This document shows positions 43,514 through 52,535 of a DNA stretch of 64,000 nt, one piece after another. Numbering within the stretch: position 1 is the first letter of the stretch; every line of letters starts with the position of its first letter. Both the position numbers and the translations under genes were made by a program. The notes under the pieces were generated by a model. That model did no database searches and was not told where the DNA came from. It saw only the letters and a list, made by a program, of their open reading frames with translations. This DNA comes from Cognatiyoonia koreensis (lineage in GTDB: Bacteria; Pseudomonadota; Alphaproteobacteria; Rhodobacterales; Rhodobacteraceae), in the NCBI RefSeq assembly GCF_900109295.1, contig NZ_FOIZ01000003.1, forward strand, positions 1-64,000, written 5' to 3'.

Positions 43514-43579
43514 CGGGGTCGCGCCCCGATTGAATACCTCGATATGACTTGAGCCCGGCATCCGAAACGGTCCGGGCTC
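43514..43579 (+). promoter_or_regulatory. Two-hairpin leader of rpsM
   Basis: CGGGG/CCCCG (43514-43528) and GAGCCCGG/CCGGGCTC (43551-43558 with 43572-43579) would form stem-loops in the untranslated leader. This may be an autoregulatory or attenuation structure. rpsD, the S4 regulator of the E. coli alpha operon, is not in this operon, so the ligand would have to differ. Confidence 0.45.
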
Positions 43580-43635
43580 ACGTTGTGAAAAAAGGGTCTG
43601 GAATGACGGACCCGCAACGAAAAGGATATAGCACC

Positions 43636-44004
43636 TTGGCACGTATTGCTGGCGTGAACATTCCCACAGGGAAGCGAGTTCCAATCGCCCTCACCTACAT
43701 CACCGGAATTGGCAACGCCAAAGCCGAAGAGATTTGCGACGCTGTCGGCATCGACCGCAGCCGTCGCGTGAACGACCTGTCTGACGCGGAAGTGTTGAAG
43801 GTTCGTGAATATATCGACGAAAACCTGACTGTCGAAGGCGACCTGCGCCGCGAAGTCCAGATGAACGTCAAGCGTCTGATGGACCTTGGTTGCTACCGTG
43901 GCCTGCGCCACCGTCGTAACCTGCCTGTACGCGGTCAGCGGACATCCACAAACGCACGTACCCGCAAAGGCCCTGCAAAGGCCATTGCCGGCAAAAAGAA
44001 ATAA
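43636..44004 (+). CDS. rpsM: 30S ribosomal protein S13
   Basis: Head protein contacting P-site tRNA and the 50S subunit, 122 residues: [21 protein letters not shown] at the start, the [11 protein letters not shown] helix-hairpin-helix, and [15 protein letters not shown]. The start is TTG 43636, since homologues begin MARIAGV and AAAGGA lies 9 nt upstream. Earlier in-frame ATGs at 43549 and 43603 would add a tail unknown in S13. A TTG start on a highly expressed ribosomal gene is unusual. Confidence 0.93.
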   Translation: MARIAGVNIPTGKRVPIALTYITGIGNAKAEEICDAVGIDRSRRVNDLSDAEVLKVREYIDENLTVEGDLRREVQMNVKRLMDLGCYRGLRHRRNLPVRGQRTSTNARTRKGPAKAIAGKKK

Positions 44005-44016
44005 GGAGGCACCATC

Positions 44017-44409
44017 ATGGCTCGTGATACACGTCGTGGGGGCAAGAAAAAGGTCTCCAAGAACATCGCTGCCGGGGTTGCACACGTCAATTCCAGCTTC
44101 AACAACACAAAGATCCTGATCTCGGACGTGCAGGGCAATGCGATCGCTTGGTCGTCTGCTGGCACAATGGGCTTCAAGGGATCGCGTAAGTCCACACCTT
44201 ATGCAGCACAGATGGCTGCCGAAGATGCGGGCAAGAAAGCACAGGAACACGGCGTCAAGACGCTGGAAGTCGAAGTGCAGGGTCCGGGTTCCGGTCGTGA
44301 GTCCGCGCTGCGTGCGCTGGCTGCTGTCGGGTTCAACATCACATCGATCCGTGACGTGACCCCAATGGCCCACAACGGCTGCCGCCCACCAAAGCGCCGC
44401 CGCGTCTAA
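44017..44409 (+). CDS. rpsK: 30S ribosomal protein S11
   Basis: Platform protein of the 30S subunit, 130 residues. Conserved parts are [18 protein letters not shown], the [13 protein letters not shown] segment, and the C-terminal [15 protein letters not shown]. The ribosome binding site is AAGGAGG. A weak GGGG-CCG...CGG-CCCC hairpin lies in the 111-nt gap before rpoA. Confidence 0.97.
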   Translation: MARDTRRGGKKKVSKNIAAGVAHVNSSFNNTKILISDVQGNAIAWSSAGTMGFKGSRKSTPYAAQMAAEDAGKKAQEHGVKTLEVEVQGPGSGRESALRALAAVGFNITSIRDVTPMAHNGCRPPKRRRV

Positions 44410-44520
44410 TTTACCAAACGTTTTGGGGACCGTGCCTTTGCGCGCGGCCCCCTTCCGTCATTTTGAAACCTCGGGCGTTTGCCTTTTGGACATGAAAGGC
44501 AGACAGGAATGGAGGGACAC

Positions 44521-45537
44521 ATGATCCACAAGAACTGGGCTGAGTTAATCAAGCCAACGCAATTGGAAGTCAAACCGGGCAACGATCCGCTGCGGAGCGC
44601 AACAGTCGTTGCCGAACCGCTGGAGCGTGGCTTTGGTCTGACACTCGGCAACGCGCTGCGCCGTATTCTGATGTCGTCTTTGCAGGGTGCTGCAATTACG
44701 GCTGTTCAGATCGACAATGTGCTGCACGAGTTTTCGTCCGTCGCCGGTGTACGTGAAGACGTTACCGACATCGTGCTGAACCTCAAGGGTGTCGCGATCC
44801 GCATGGAAGTCGAAGGGCCAAAGCGTCTTTCCGTTCAGGCCAAAGGCCCGGGCGTTGTCACTGCTGGTGACATCTCGGAAACTGCTGGGATCGAGATCCT
44901 GAACAAGGACCACGTCATCTGTCACCTTGACGATGGCGCTGACCTTTACATGGAACTGACCGTCAACACCGGTAAGGGCTATGTATCCGCAGACAAGAAC
45001 AAGCCAGAAGACGCGCCCATCGGCATGATGTCGATTGATGCGATCTATTCACCTGTGAAGAAAGTCTCTTACGACGTTCAGCCCACACGTGAAGGTCAGG
45101 TTCTGGACTATGACAAGCTGACCATGAAGGTCGAAACAGACGGTTCCATCACGCCGGATGATGCCGTGGCCTATGCCGCCCGCATCCTTCAGGACCAGCT
45201 GTCGATCTTCGTCAACTTCGACGAACCAGAGTCCGCTCAGCAAGGTTCCGACGACGACGGTCTGGAATTCAATCCGCTTCTGCTCAAGAAAGTGGACGAG
45301 CTGGAACTGTCTGTCCGTTCGGCAAACTGCCTCAAGAACGACAACATCGTCTATATCGGTGACCTGATCCAGAAGACCGAAGCCGAAATGCTGCGCACGC
45401 CGAACTTTGGCCGCAAGTCCCTGAACGAGATCAAGGAAGTGTTGTCGGGCATGGGTCTGCACCTTGGCATGGACGTCGAGGACTGGCCGCCGGACAACAT
45501 CGAGGATCTGGCGAAGAAGTTCGAAGACGCCTTTTAA
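44521..45537 (+). CDS. rpoA: RNA polymerase subunit alpha
   Basis: Dimerises to start RNA polymerase assembly. The 338 residues comprise an N-terminal domain ([20 protein letters not shown] near 38-57) and, after an acidic linker near 235-250, the C-terminal DNA-binding domain with [19 protein letters not shown] and [20 protein letters not shown] 44521 follows GGAGG. An in-frame ATG at 44479 is rejected. Confidence 0.98.
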   Translation: MIHKNWAELIKPTQLEVKPGNDPLRSATVVAEPLERGFGLTLGNALRRILMSSLQGAAITAVQIDNVLHEFSSVAGVREDVTDIVLNLKGVAIRMEVEGPKRLSVQAKGPGVVTAGDISETAGIEILNKDHVICHLDDGADLYMELTVNTGKGYVSADKNKPEDAPIGMMSIDAIYSPVKKVSYDVQPTREGQVLDYDKLTMKVETDGSITPDDAVAYAARILQDQLSIFVNFDEPESAQQGSDDDGLEFNPLLLKKVDELELSVRSANCLKNDNIVYIGDLIQKTEAEMLRTPNFGRKSLNEIKEVLSGMGLHLGMDVEDWPPDNIEDLAKKFEDAF

Positions 45538-45542
45538 GATTT

Positions 45543-45569
45543 CGGGGTGGGCCGCACAGGCCCATCCCG
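45543..45569 (+). other. Long hairpin between rpoA and rplQ
   Basis: CGGGGTGGGCC pairs over 11 bp (one G-U) with GGCCCATCCCG around a five-base loop, without a T tract. It sits 6 nt after the rpoA stop and 107 nt before rplQ. It is more likely a processing or stability element than a terminator. Confidence 0.55.
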
Positions 45570-45676
45570 CAAAAATGCCGGCAATGGCCGGGAACATCCG
45601 GGCAATTCTGCTCCAATAATACGGCTGGCACGCATCAGACCGTTGCACAAAGTATAAAGCACTAGGAGACACTCAA

Positions 45677-46099
45677 ATGCGTCACGCACGTGGTTACCGC
45701 CGCCTCAACCGCACACATGAGCACCGTAAGGCGCTGTTTGCGAACATGGCAGGCTCGCTCATCGAACATGAGCAGATCAAGACAACATTGCCGAAGGCAA
45801 AAGAACTCAAGCGCGTTATCGAAAAGCTGATCACGTTGGGCAAGCGCGGCGATCTGCACGCCCGCCGTCAAGCTGCAAGCCGTCTTAAGCAAGACATGCA
45901 CGTTGCAAAGCTGTTCGACGTTCTGGGACCACGCTATGCCGAACGTCAGGGCGGTTACGTCCGCGTGATGAAGGCTGGCTTTCGTTATGGCGACATGGCG
46001 CCGATGGCGATCATCGAATTCGTTGACCGTGATACGGATGCCAAAGGCGCAGCCGATCGCGCACGCCTTGAAGCAGAAGAAGTTTCCGTAGAGGAATAG
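45677..46099 (+). CDS. rplQ: 50S ribosomal protein L17
   Basis: Exit-tunnel-side protein, 140 residues. The start [20 protein letters not shown] and [19 protein letters not shown] are typical. The C-terminus has the longer acidic tail usual in Alphaproteobacteria. The ribosome binding site is AGGAGAC. It ends the ribosomal cluster. Confidence 0.97.
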   Translation: MRHARGYRRLNRTHEHRKALFANMAGSLIEHEQIKTTLPKAKELKRVIEKLITLGKRGDLHARRQAASRLKQDMHVAKLFDVLGPRYAERQGGYVRVMKAGFRYGDMAPMAIIEFVDRDTDAKGAADRARLEAEEVSVEE

Positions 46100-46105
46100 A
46101 AATCG

Positions 46106-46153
46106 AATTGACTTTGCGTCAATTAAGGACCCCGCTTTCGAGCGGGGTTTTTA
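46106..46153 (+). terminator. Hairpin plus intrinsic terminator after rplQ
   Basis: A perfect hairpin, AATTGAC (46106-46112) with GTCAATT (46118-46124), lies directly after the stop. Then ACCCCGCT-TTCG-AGCGGGGT (46129-46148) runs into TTTTT. The second is a classic UUCG-loop terminator. Confidence 0.9.
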
Positions 46154-46159
46154 CTTTTT

Positions 46160-46309
46160 CTAATCTTCGTTTTCTGAATCTTCAATTTCGTCAATTTCTT
46201 CAGAAAACTTCTGTAAACTAGCGTCAGATTTTCCAAGGAATTCAAAGATGCGGCGGGCATCTTTTACCGACAACCCTTTCAGGTTTTCGGGGAAGTTCTT
46301 TTTCGGCAT
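46160..46309 (-). CDS. Small acidic protein, 49 residues, unknown
   Basis: Short reading frame with a good ribosome binding site (GGAGACACGCCG before ATG). The product begins MPKKNFPENLKGLSVKDARR and ends with an acidic SEEIDEIEDSENED tail. It has no membrane segment or known domain. It is divergent from the luxR gene, with its stop beside the rplQ terminator, which it may share. Longer in-frame starts would overlap luxR. Support is moderate. Confidence 0.5.
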   Translation of the reverse strand: MPKKNFPENLKGLSVKDARRIFEFLGKSDASLQKFSEEIDEIEDSENED

Positions 46310-46362
46310 CGGCGTGTCTCCACTCATGCGAATACGATTTACGGTTGACTGATTTCTGCACA

Positions 46363-46382
46363 ACTTGTCTAAAAGGACATGT
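46363..46382. promoter_or_regulatory. lux-box-like dyad at the luxR start
   Basis: ACTTGTC-TAAAAG-GACATGT: a 20-bp dyad with 6 of 7 arm positions paired, the size of a lux box. It overlaps the first possible luxR codon, and its right half includes the AAAAGGA that would be the ribosome binding site for a TTG start at 46385. Confidence 0.4.
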
Positions 46383-46990
46383 CTTTGCAGTCTGGTATTG
46401 ATCACTACACATCGCGCCTTTCGGATATGGCGCCCGGCGGATTCTTTTTTGCCCTGCATATCCGGTTCGCGATGCCATTGCTGCATCACCAGACATATCC
46501 CAAAGGCTGGACGGACTTATATACAGAGGAGGCATATGCGCTCCGTGATCCGATCATCGCCTGGGGGCTAAGCCAGATCGGAACACAGCGTTGGAGTGAG
46601 ATCGATATTCCGGACCCTTTCGGAATTTTGGACCAAGCGCGGGAATTTGGTATGCATTTTGGTTTCGCAGTGTCTTGTGGACCGATGAGCTCGCGCACGA
46701 TCGCATCTGCTGCTCGCGCAGATCGAGAGTTTACTGACGCTGAGATGGAGGCTTTTGCAAAGCTCATTTGCCAACTCCATAATATCACTGAGCCACCGGA
46801 ATCCTTAACGGATGCTCAAATCGAGGCCCTTCGCTGTATTGCTGAGGGAGATCGTCACGCTGCTGCTGCTGCGCGGTTGAATATTTCCGAGAGTGCCCTG
46901 AAAGCGCGACTCTCATCTGCCAGGGCAAGTCTGCTTGCCCGCACCACGGCGGAGGCCATTCAACGTGCACGGGATTATCGTCTGCTCTGA
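46379..46990 (+). CDS. LuxR-family quorum-sensing regulator
   Basis: Regulator of 203 residues, short for LuxR (usually about 240). The N-terminal autoinducer-binding region includes WTDLYTEEAYALRDPIIAWGL, with the aromatic and Asp positions that hold acyl-homoserine lactone. The C-terminal GerE HTH runs from LTDAQIEALRCIAEGD to the recognition helix SESALKARLSSARASL. The TTG at 46385 is an alternative start that fits the AAAAGGA better. It is followed by the luxI gene 63 nt on. Confidence 0.85.
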   Translation: MSLQSGIDHYTSRLSDMAPGGFFFALHIRFAMPLLHHQTYPKGWTDLYTEEAYALRDPIIAWGLSQIGTQRWSEIDIPDPFGILDQAREFGMHFGFAVSCGPMSSRTIASAARADREFTDAEMEAFAKLICQLHNITEPPESLTDAQIEALRCIAEGDRHAAAAARLNISESALKARLSSARASLLARTTAEAIQRARDYRLL

Positions 46991-47053
46991 CAGTCTCTCG
47001 GGAATATGCCGGAAGGGTTAACGAAACCTAAAATTCCTGCACCGGAGACACAC

Positions 47054-47644
47054 ATGCAAGGTACTACGCTGTCATTCGCAAATCTGCACAACCATGGGGA
47101 GTTGTTTGCGAATATTCTGCGCGCTCGGCGCGAGTCATTTATCGTCAGGAACCAATGGGATTTGCCCGAGACGATGGGGATGGAATACGACCAGTATGAC
47201 ACCCCGCAATCCCGCTGGCTGGCCGTCCACGACGACGATGGACGCGTTCTGGCCGGAGTTCGCCTGACCCCGACCACCGCACGCTGCGGCATCTATAGCT
47301 ATATGATTCGGGATGCGCAGAACGGCTTGCTCGACTCCATTCCTACTGATCTCTTGTACGAGGAAGCCCCCGTGCAGGAAGGCACCTGGGAGGTCACACG
47401 CGGTTTCGTTGCGGCCGGTATTCCTGCAAATATCCGTCACAAGGTCCGGATGCGCCTGGTCATGCAGATGCTGCGCACGTCGCGTGAAGAGGGCATTCGC
47501 ACCATGCTTGCGCTGCTTCCGTCGAATTGGGATCGCTGGGCCGCCCGCTGCAAACTTGATATGCGTGCTGCCGGTCGCAACATGAATATGGGTGGCATCG
47601 ACTATCAGGCCGTGTGGATTGATTTCTCGACGCAACTGCACTGA
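47054..47644 (+). CDS. Acyl-homoserine-lactone synthase, LuxI family
   Basis: Makes an N-acyl-homoserine lactone from S-adenosylmethionine and an acyl donor. In 196 residues the invariant positions are visible: RARRESFIVRNQWDL (Arg, Phe, Trp), MEYDQYDTP (Glu, Asp, Asp), and GVRLTPTT (the conserved Arg). ATG 47054 follows GGAGAC and is chosen over the in-frame 47006. It forms a cognate pair with the upstream luxR. The signal structure cannot be predicted. Confidence 0.88.
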   Translation: MQGTTLSFANLHNHGELFANILRARRESFIVRNQWDLPETMGMEYDQYDTPQSRWLAVHDDDGRVLAGVRLTPTTARCGIYSYMIRDAQNGLLDSIPTDLLYEEAPVQEGTWEVTRGFVAAGIPANIRHKVRMRLVMQMLRTSREEGIRTMLALLPSNWDRWAARCKLDMRAAGRNMNMGGIDYQAVWIDFSTQLH

Positions 47645-47680
47645 CTTCCATCGCGCTGGCGGGCAGCATAGGTTGCCCGC

Positions 47681-48985
47681 ATGGCTGATTTGTTCGACAC
47701 CTCTGCGACGCCCGCATCCACGGGGCCCCGACCGCTGGCAGACCGGTTGCGGCCCAAGACGCTGGCAGAGGTCATCGGGCAGGAACAGGTGCTTGGTCCG
47801 GAAGCGCCATTGGGGACGATGCTGGCCGCCGGGTCATTGTCGTCCCTGATCTTTTGGGGCCCGCCCGGCGTCGGCAAGACCACGATCGCCCGTTTGCTGG
47901 CCGACGAGACCGATCTGCATTTCGTTCAGATTTCCGCTATTTTCACGGGTGTTCCCGAACTGCGCAAAGTCTTTGAGGCCGCCAAGATGCGTCGCCAGAA
48001 CGGCAAGGGCACCCTGTTGTTCGTCGATGAGATCCACCGTTTCAACAAGGCCCAGCAGGATGGTTTCCTGCCGCATATGGAGGATGGCACCATTCTGCTT
48101 GTCGGGGCCACCACCGAGAACCCCAGTTTCGAACTGAACGCCGCTGTTCTGAGCCGGTCGCAGGTTCTGGTTTTGCAGCGTCTGTCGCTTGCCGATCTGG
48201 AACGCTTGGCACAGCGGGCCGAGAAAGAGTTGGGCAAGGCCTTGCCGCTGGATGGCCCCGCCCGCGAAGCCCTGCTGGAGATGGCCGATGGTGATGGCCG
48301 TGCTTTGCTGAACCTGATCGAGCAGGTTGCTGCCTGGTCCGGTGACAAGGTCGGAGTGGACCAGCTTGCATCCCGCCTGATGAAGCGTGCTGTCAAATAC
48401 GACAAGGGCGGCGAGGAACATTACAACCTGATTTCCGCCTTGCACAAATCGGTGCGGGGGTCGGACCCGGATGCCGCCCTTTACTGGTTCGCGCGCATGC
48501 TGGCTGGCGGTGAAGACCCACGCTTTCTCGCCCGCCGCATCACCCGCATGGCGGTCGAGGATATTGGTCTGGCCGACCCGCAGGCACAGGCCGTCTGCCT
48601 TCAAAGCTGGGAAACCTATGAACGGCTTGGATCGCCCGAAGGCGAGCTGGCTTTGGCGCAGGCGGTGACCTATCTTGCGCTCGCCCCGAAATCGAATGCC
48701 ACCTATGTCGCCTACAAGGCTGCCGTCAAAGCCGCAAAGCAAACCGGATCAGAACCGCCGCCCAAGCATATCCTGAATGCACCGACGTCCTTGATGAAGG
48801 ATCAGGGATATGGGGCCGACTATGCCTATGACCATGACGCGGAAGACGGGTTCAGCGGGCAGAACTACTTTCCCGACGAGATGAAGCGCGGTGTCTATTA
48901 TATGCCTGTCGATCGTGGGTTTGAACGCGAATTGAAGAAGCGCGTCGACTACTTTGCAAAGCTGCGAACCAAGCGGAACAATTGA
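47681..48985 (+). CDS. rarA: Replication-associated recombination protein A (AAA ATPase)
   Basis: Clamp-loader-related ATPase acting at stalled forks, 434 residues. It has Walker A GPPGVGKTT near residue 64, Walker B LFVDEIHRF near 115, sensor segment GATTENPSFELN near 142, and the C-terminal tetramerisation domain with KYDKGGEEHYNLISALHKS. It follows luxI by 36 nt. Confidence 0.95.
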   Translation: MADLFDTSATPASTGPRPLADRLRPKTLAEVIGQEQVLGPEAPLGTMLAAGSLSSLIFWGPPGVGKTTIARLLADETDLHFVQISAIFTGVPELRKVFEAAKMRRQNGKGTLLFVDEIHRFNKAQQDGFLPHMEDGTILLVGATTENPSFELNAAVLSRSQVLVLQRLSLADLERLAQRAEKELGKALPLDGPAREALLEMADGDGRALLNLIEQVAAWSGDKVGVDQLASRLMKRAVKYDKGGEEHYNLISALHKSVRGSDPDAALYWFARMLAGGEDPRFLARRITRMAVEDIGLADPQAQAVCLQSWETYERLGSPEGELALAQAVTYLALAPKSNATYVAYKAAVKAAKQTGSEPPPKHILNAPTSLMKDQGYGADYAYDHDAEDGFSGQNYFPDEMKRGVYYMPVDRGFERELKKRVDYFAKLRTKRNN

Positions 48986-49016
48986 CAAGACCGGCGCAAG
49001 AGGCCAAGGCGTGCCC

Positions 49017-49394
49017 ATGTTCATGACAACGCTTTATGTCGCCCTTGGTGGGGCTATCGGTGCCGCCCTGCGTTTTCTGACGGGGGTCTTGCTGATCCGT
49101 GTTTGGGGCGAAGGGTTCCCGGTCGCGATCATTGCGGTCAACGTGATCGGATCGTTCATCATGGGTGCGTTTGTGGTGTGGTCATTCCAGAAAGGGATGA
49201 CCCATTTGAACCCATTTGTGATGACCGGTGTTCTTGGCGGATTTACAACGTTTTCGGCCTTTTCACTGGAAGCTTTTACATTGTTTGAAAGAGGTCAGTC
49301 TGGCGCGGCGCTGGCCTATGTCGCATTGTCTGTTGTCCTGTCCCTTGCGGCCTTGGCGGCGGGCGTGATGCTGGCCAGAGGGATTTACGCATGA
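49017..49394 (+). CDS. crcB: Fluoride channel FluC/CrcB
   Basis: Small dual-topology membrane protein exporting fluoride, 125 residues with four helices. It has GAIGAALRFLTG near the start, NVIGSFIMG near residue 42, and the GGFTTFSAFSLE filter region near 75. The ATG at 49017 or the one two codons later is the start. Its stop overlaps the rluC start (ATGA). Confidence 0.93.
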   Translation: MFMTTLYVALGGAIGAALRFLTGVLLIRVWGEGFPVAIIAVNVIGSFIMGAFVVWSFQKGMTHLNPFVMTGVLGGFTTFSAFSLEAFTLFERGQSGAALAYVALSVVLSLAALAAGVMLARGIYA

Positions 49395-50443
49395 GTGGTG
49401 TTCAAACCCGGACCATCGGCCCAGATGACGCGGACCAGCGGCTTGACCGGTATCTGCGCCGTCTGTTTCCGCATCTGACCCAGGGGCGGATCGAGAAGAT
49501 GTGCCGCAAGGGCGAGTTGCGCGTCGACGGTGGCCGCGTGAAATCCAACACCCGGCTGGACGTGGGACAGACCGTCCGCATTCCGCCGCTGCCAAGCGAG
49601 GCGGATGTCGAAGCGTCCCGTGCGTTGCTGAAGCACGGCGTCACAAAGGCCGATGCCAAGCTGATCCAGTCCTGTGTGATCTACAAGGACGACCATATCA
49701 TCGCAATCAACAAGCCCGCCGGCTTGGCGACGCAGGGTGGCACCAACACCACACGTCACGTGGACGGGTTGGCCGAAGCCCTGATGTTCGATCTAGAGGA
49801 AAAGCCACGACTGGTTCATCGGCTTGACAAGGATACGTCCGGTGTCTTGCTGTTGGCGCGCACACGCCTTGCGGCCAAGGGGCTGACCGAAAACCTGAAG
49901 CATCGCGAAACCCGTAAGATCTATTGGGCTGCCGTCGCTGGTGTCCCGCATCCACGTGCGGGCACAATCAAGTACGGTCTTGTGAAATCGGGCGGCGGAC
50001 GCGGTGGCGAGAACGAGCGCATGCGCTGTGTGCATCCTCGCGATATCGACAGCACCGAAGGCGCGAAACGTGCCGTCACTGATTATGCCGTAATGGATAA
50101 ACTGGCGAGCCGTGCTGCTTGGGTCGCGCTTGTGCCGATTACCGGTCGCACGCACCAGCTGCGTGCCCATATGGCAGAGCTTGGCCATCCGATTGTGGGT
50201 GATGGCAAGTATGGTGGCCAGAGCCAAGAGAACCTTGGCGATGGTTGGGGTGCCGGGATGGGCGAAGAGATCGGCCGCCGGATGCACCTGCACGCGCGTT
50301 CGCTGACCATCGAACATCCGATGACCGGGGCGATCCTGCATCTGACTGCGCCATTGCCGCCGCATATGGAACATACGTGGGATTTCGTCGGCTGGCACGT
50401 CAGTCACGCGCCGGTCGATCCGTTCAACATGCCGGAAGAGTAA
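49391..50443 (+). CDS. rluC: 23S rRNA pseudouridine synthase, RluA/RluC family
   Basis: Isomerises uridines in 23S rRNA. The 350 residues carry an N-terminal S4 RNA-binding domain (DQRLDRYLRRLFPHL, about residues 15-75) and the RluA catalytic domain with HRLDKDTSG near 140 (Asp is the nucleophile) and GRTHQLRAHM near 250. RluC or RluD specificity is not certain. Confidence 0.9.
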   Translation: MSGVQTRTIGPDDADQRLDRYLRRLFPHLTQGRIEKMCRKGELRVDGGRVKSNTRLDVGQTVRIPPLPSEADVEASRALLKHGVTKADAKLIQSCVIYKDDHIIAINKPAGLATQGGTNTTRHVDGLAEALMFDLEEKPRLVHRLDKDTSGVLLLARTRLAAKGLTENLKHRETRKIYWAAVAGVPHPRAGTIKYGLVKSGGGRGGENERMRCVHPRDIDSTEGAKRAVTDYAVMDKLASRAAWVALVPITGRTHQLRAHMAELGHPIVGDGKYGGQSQENLGDGWGAGMGEEIGRRMHLHARSLTIEHPMTGAILHLTAPLPPHMEHTWDFVGWHVSHAPVDPFNMPEE

Positions 50444-50445
50444 CC

Positions 50446-51156
50446 ATGAGCGAATGGGCCGCAAAACGTTTCTGGAAGTCCGCAGAGGTTGTTCCTGCTG
50501 ACGACGGATTTTCCGTCTCGCTGGACGGGCGCATGGTCAAGACCCCTGCAAAGGCAGCACTGATTGTGCCCACCCAGAGGATGGCGGATGCGATTGCGAT
50601 CGAATGGGATGCGCAGACCGACAAGATCAATCCCCAGAGCATGCCGGTGACTCGCGGCGCGAACGCAGCGATCGATAAAGTCGCACACCAGAAAGCCGAA
50701 GTGGTGGAGATGTTGGCAGCTTATGGCGACAGCGATCTGCTGTGTTACCGCGCAGCAGGTCCTGATGCGTTGATTGGATTGCAATGTCAGGCGTGGGATC
50801 CTTTGCTGGATTGGGCCGCGACCGAACTGCGCGCGCCGCTTGTCAGTGCGGAGGGTGTCATGCATGTGCCGCAGGATCCCGTGGTGCTTGACCGATTGAC
50901 GCAAGAGGTCGCTGCACAGACGCCTTTTCAGCTGGCTGGATTTCACGATTTGGTCAGCCTGTCAGGTTCGCTGGTGCTATCGCTCGCTGTCATTCGCGAA
51001 CACCTGTCGCCGGATCAGGCATGGGCGGTCTCGCGCGTTGATGAAGAATACCAGATCAGCCAGTGGGGCGCGGACGATGAGGCGACCGATTTGGCCGAAA
51101 CAAAACGCGCGGCCTTCGTGCAGGCTGCCGATTTCTTCAGAATGTGCTTAACTTAG
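50446..51156 (+). CDS. ATP12 family F1-ATPase assembly chaperone
   Basis: Chaperone for F1 alpha-subunit assembly, 236 residues. The typical start is KRFWKSAEVVPADDGFSVSLDGRMVKTPAK, followed by IAIEWDAQTDKINPQSMPVTR and QAWDPLLDWAATEL near 125. ATG 50446 is 2 nt after the rluC stop. Longer readings run into rluC. Confidence 0.93.
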   Translation: MSEWAAKRFWKSAEVVPADDGFSVSLDGRMVKTPAKAALIVPTQRMADAIAIEWDAQTDKINPQSMPVTRGANAAIDKVAHQKAEVVEMLAAYGDSDLLCYRAAGPDALIGLQCQAWDPLLDWAATELRAPLVSAEGVMHVPQDPVVLDRLTQEVAAQTPFQLAGFHDLVSLSGSLVLSLAVIREHLSPDQAWAVSRVDEEYQISQWGADDEATDLAETKRAAFVQAADFFRMCLT

Positions 51157-51370
51157 CGTCAGGCAGACCTCGGTCTTAAATCTAAAGAAAATTTACGTTT
51201 TTTAAGGTGTGAATGGCTGGATTCCGGCCACTTCGACTTGACGAGGCGCGGTGATTCCGCACAGTCTGTGCGCGATGGGGGGGAACCCCTCTCGAAAATA
51301 GGGAGCGCTGGTCGAACGGCGTAAAAATACCGCGCTTTCACTTGGCGTGGAAACTCAGGAAGAGGTAAAC

Positions 51371-52390
51371 ATGAAAAAAACCGTATTCTTCGGCGTACTG
51401 GCAGCTGCTGGTCTGTCCGCTGCAGCGGCATCTGCTGCAACACTTGACGACGTCAAAGCACGCGGATCGCTGAACTGTGGTGTGACAACTGGTCTGACCG
51501 GTTTCGCCGCACCCAACGCATCTGGCGTATGGGAAGGCTTTGACGTCGGCGTATGCCGTGCCGTTGCTGCCGCCATCTTCGGTGACCCGACAGCAGTCGA
51601 GTTCGTTCCGACAACTGGCCAGACGCGCTTTACAGCGCTTGCATCCGGCGAGATCGACATGCTGGCACGTAACACTACATGGACGTTCTCTCGTGATACC
51701 GACCTGAAATTCGATTTTGTTGGCGTGAACTACTATGACGGTCAGGGCTTCATGGTTCCGTCCGCGCTTGGTGTTTCCTCGGCAACGGAACTGGACGGCG
51801 CGACTGTCTGCATTCAGACAGGTACAACGACCGAACTGAACCTTGCTGATTTCTTCCGCACCAACAACATCTCTTACGAGCCGGTGCCGATTGAAACCAA
51901 CGCCGAGGCACAGCAGCAGTATCTGGCTGGTGCATGTGACGTCTACACGACTGACGCATCCGGTCTGGCTGCGACACGTGCGACATTCGAAAACCCGGGC
52001 GAGCACGTGCTGCTGCCCGAAATCATTTCGAAAGAGCCACTCGGACCGCTGGTCCGTCATGGCGACAGCGAATGGGCTGACATCGTGCGCTGGACTTTGA
52101 ACGCGCTGATCTCTGCTGAAGAACTGGGCGTATCGTCTGCGAACGTTGCAGAGCTTGCTGCTGCAGCTGGCAACAACCCTGAAGTGAACCGTCTTCTGGG
52201 CACCGAAGGTGAGCTGGGCGCGATGATCGGTCTGGAGCCAAACTGGGCGGTCAATGCGATTGCTGCTGGCGGCAACTACGGCGAGCTGTTCGAAAAGAAC
52301 ATTGGTGAAAACACACCAATCGGTCTTGCACGTGGTCTGAACGCACAGTGGACAGAGGGTGGTCTTATCTACTCTCCACCGTTCCGCTAA
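51371..52390 (+). CDS. bztA: Amino-acid ABC transporter substrate-binding protein (BztA/AapJ type)
   Basis: Periplasmic receptor for glutamate, glutamine, aspartate and asparagine, 339 residues. The signal peptide ends SAAAASAAT. The binding domain has RGSLNCGVTTGLTGFA near residue 35, GFDVGVCRAVAAAIFGD near 60, and the RFTALASGEIDMLARNTTWT stretch near 90. The ribosome binding site is GGAAGAGG. A hairpin terminator separates it from bztB. The long leader (51157-51370) contains a hairpin CGCACAG...TGTGCG. Confidence 0.92.
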   Translation: MKKTVFFGVLAAAGLSAAAASAATLDDVKARGSLNCGVTTGLTGFAAPNASGVWEGFDVGVCRAVAAAIFGDPTAVEFVPTTGQTRFTALASGEIDMLARNTTWTFSRDTDLKFDFVGVNYYDGQGFMVPSALGVSSATELDGATVCIQTGTTTELNLADFFRTNNISYEPVPIETNAEAQQQYLAGACDVYTTDASGLAATRATFENPGEHVLLPEIISKEPLGPLVRHGDSEWADIVRWTLNALISAEELGVSSANVAELAAAAGNNPEVNRLLGTEGELGAMIGLEPNWAVNAIAAGGNYGELFEKNIGENTPIGLARGLNAQWTEGGLIYSPPFR

Positions 52391-52406
52391 GATCTGATCC
52401 AAAGGC

Positions 52407-52434
52407 AAGGGCCCGGTCTGATGACCGGGCCCTT
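52407..52434 (+). terminator. Internal terminator between bztA and bztB
   Basis: AAGGGCCCGGT pairs perfectly with ACCGGGCCCTT around CTGATG, ending in TTT. Such partial terminators after the receptor gene raise its level over the permease genes. Confidence 0.82.
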
Positions 52435-52535
52435 TCCCAATAAGTACTTTGTTACGAAAAAGGCGCTTCCCGCGCGTGCTGACATTCGAAAAATCGAAGC
52501 GCACGCAACGCTGAACGGGAGCCAGGGAGATATAT

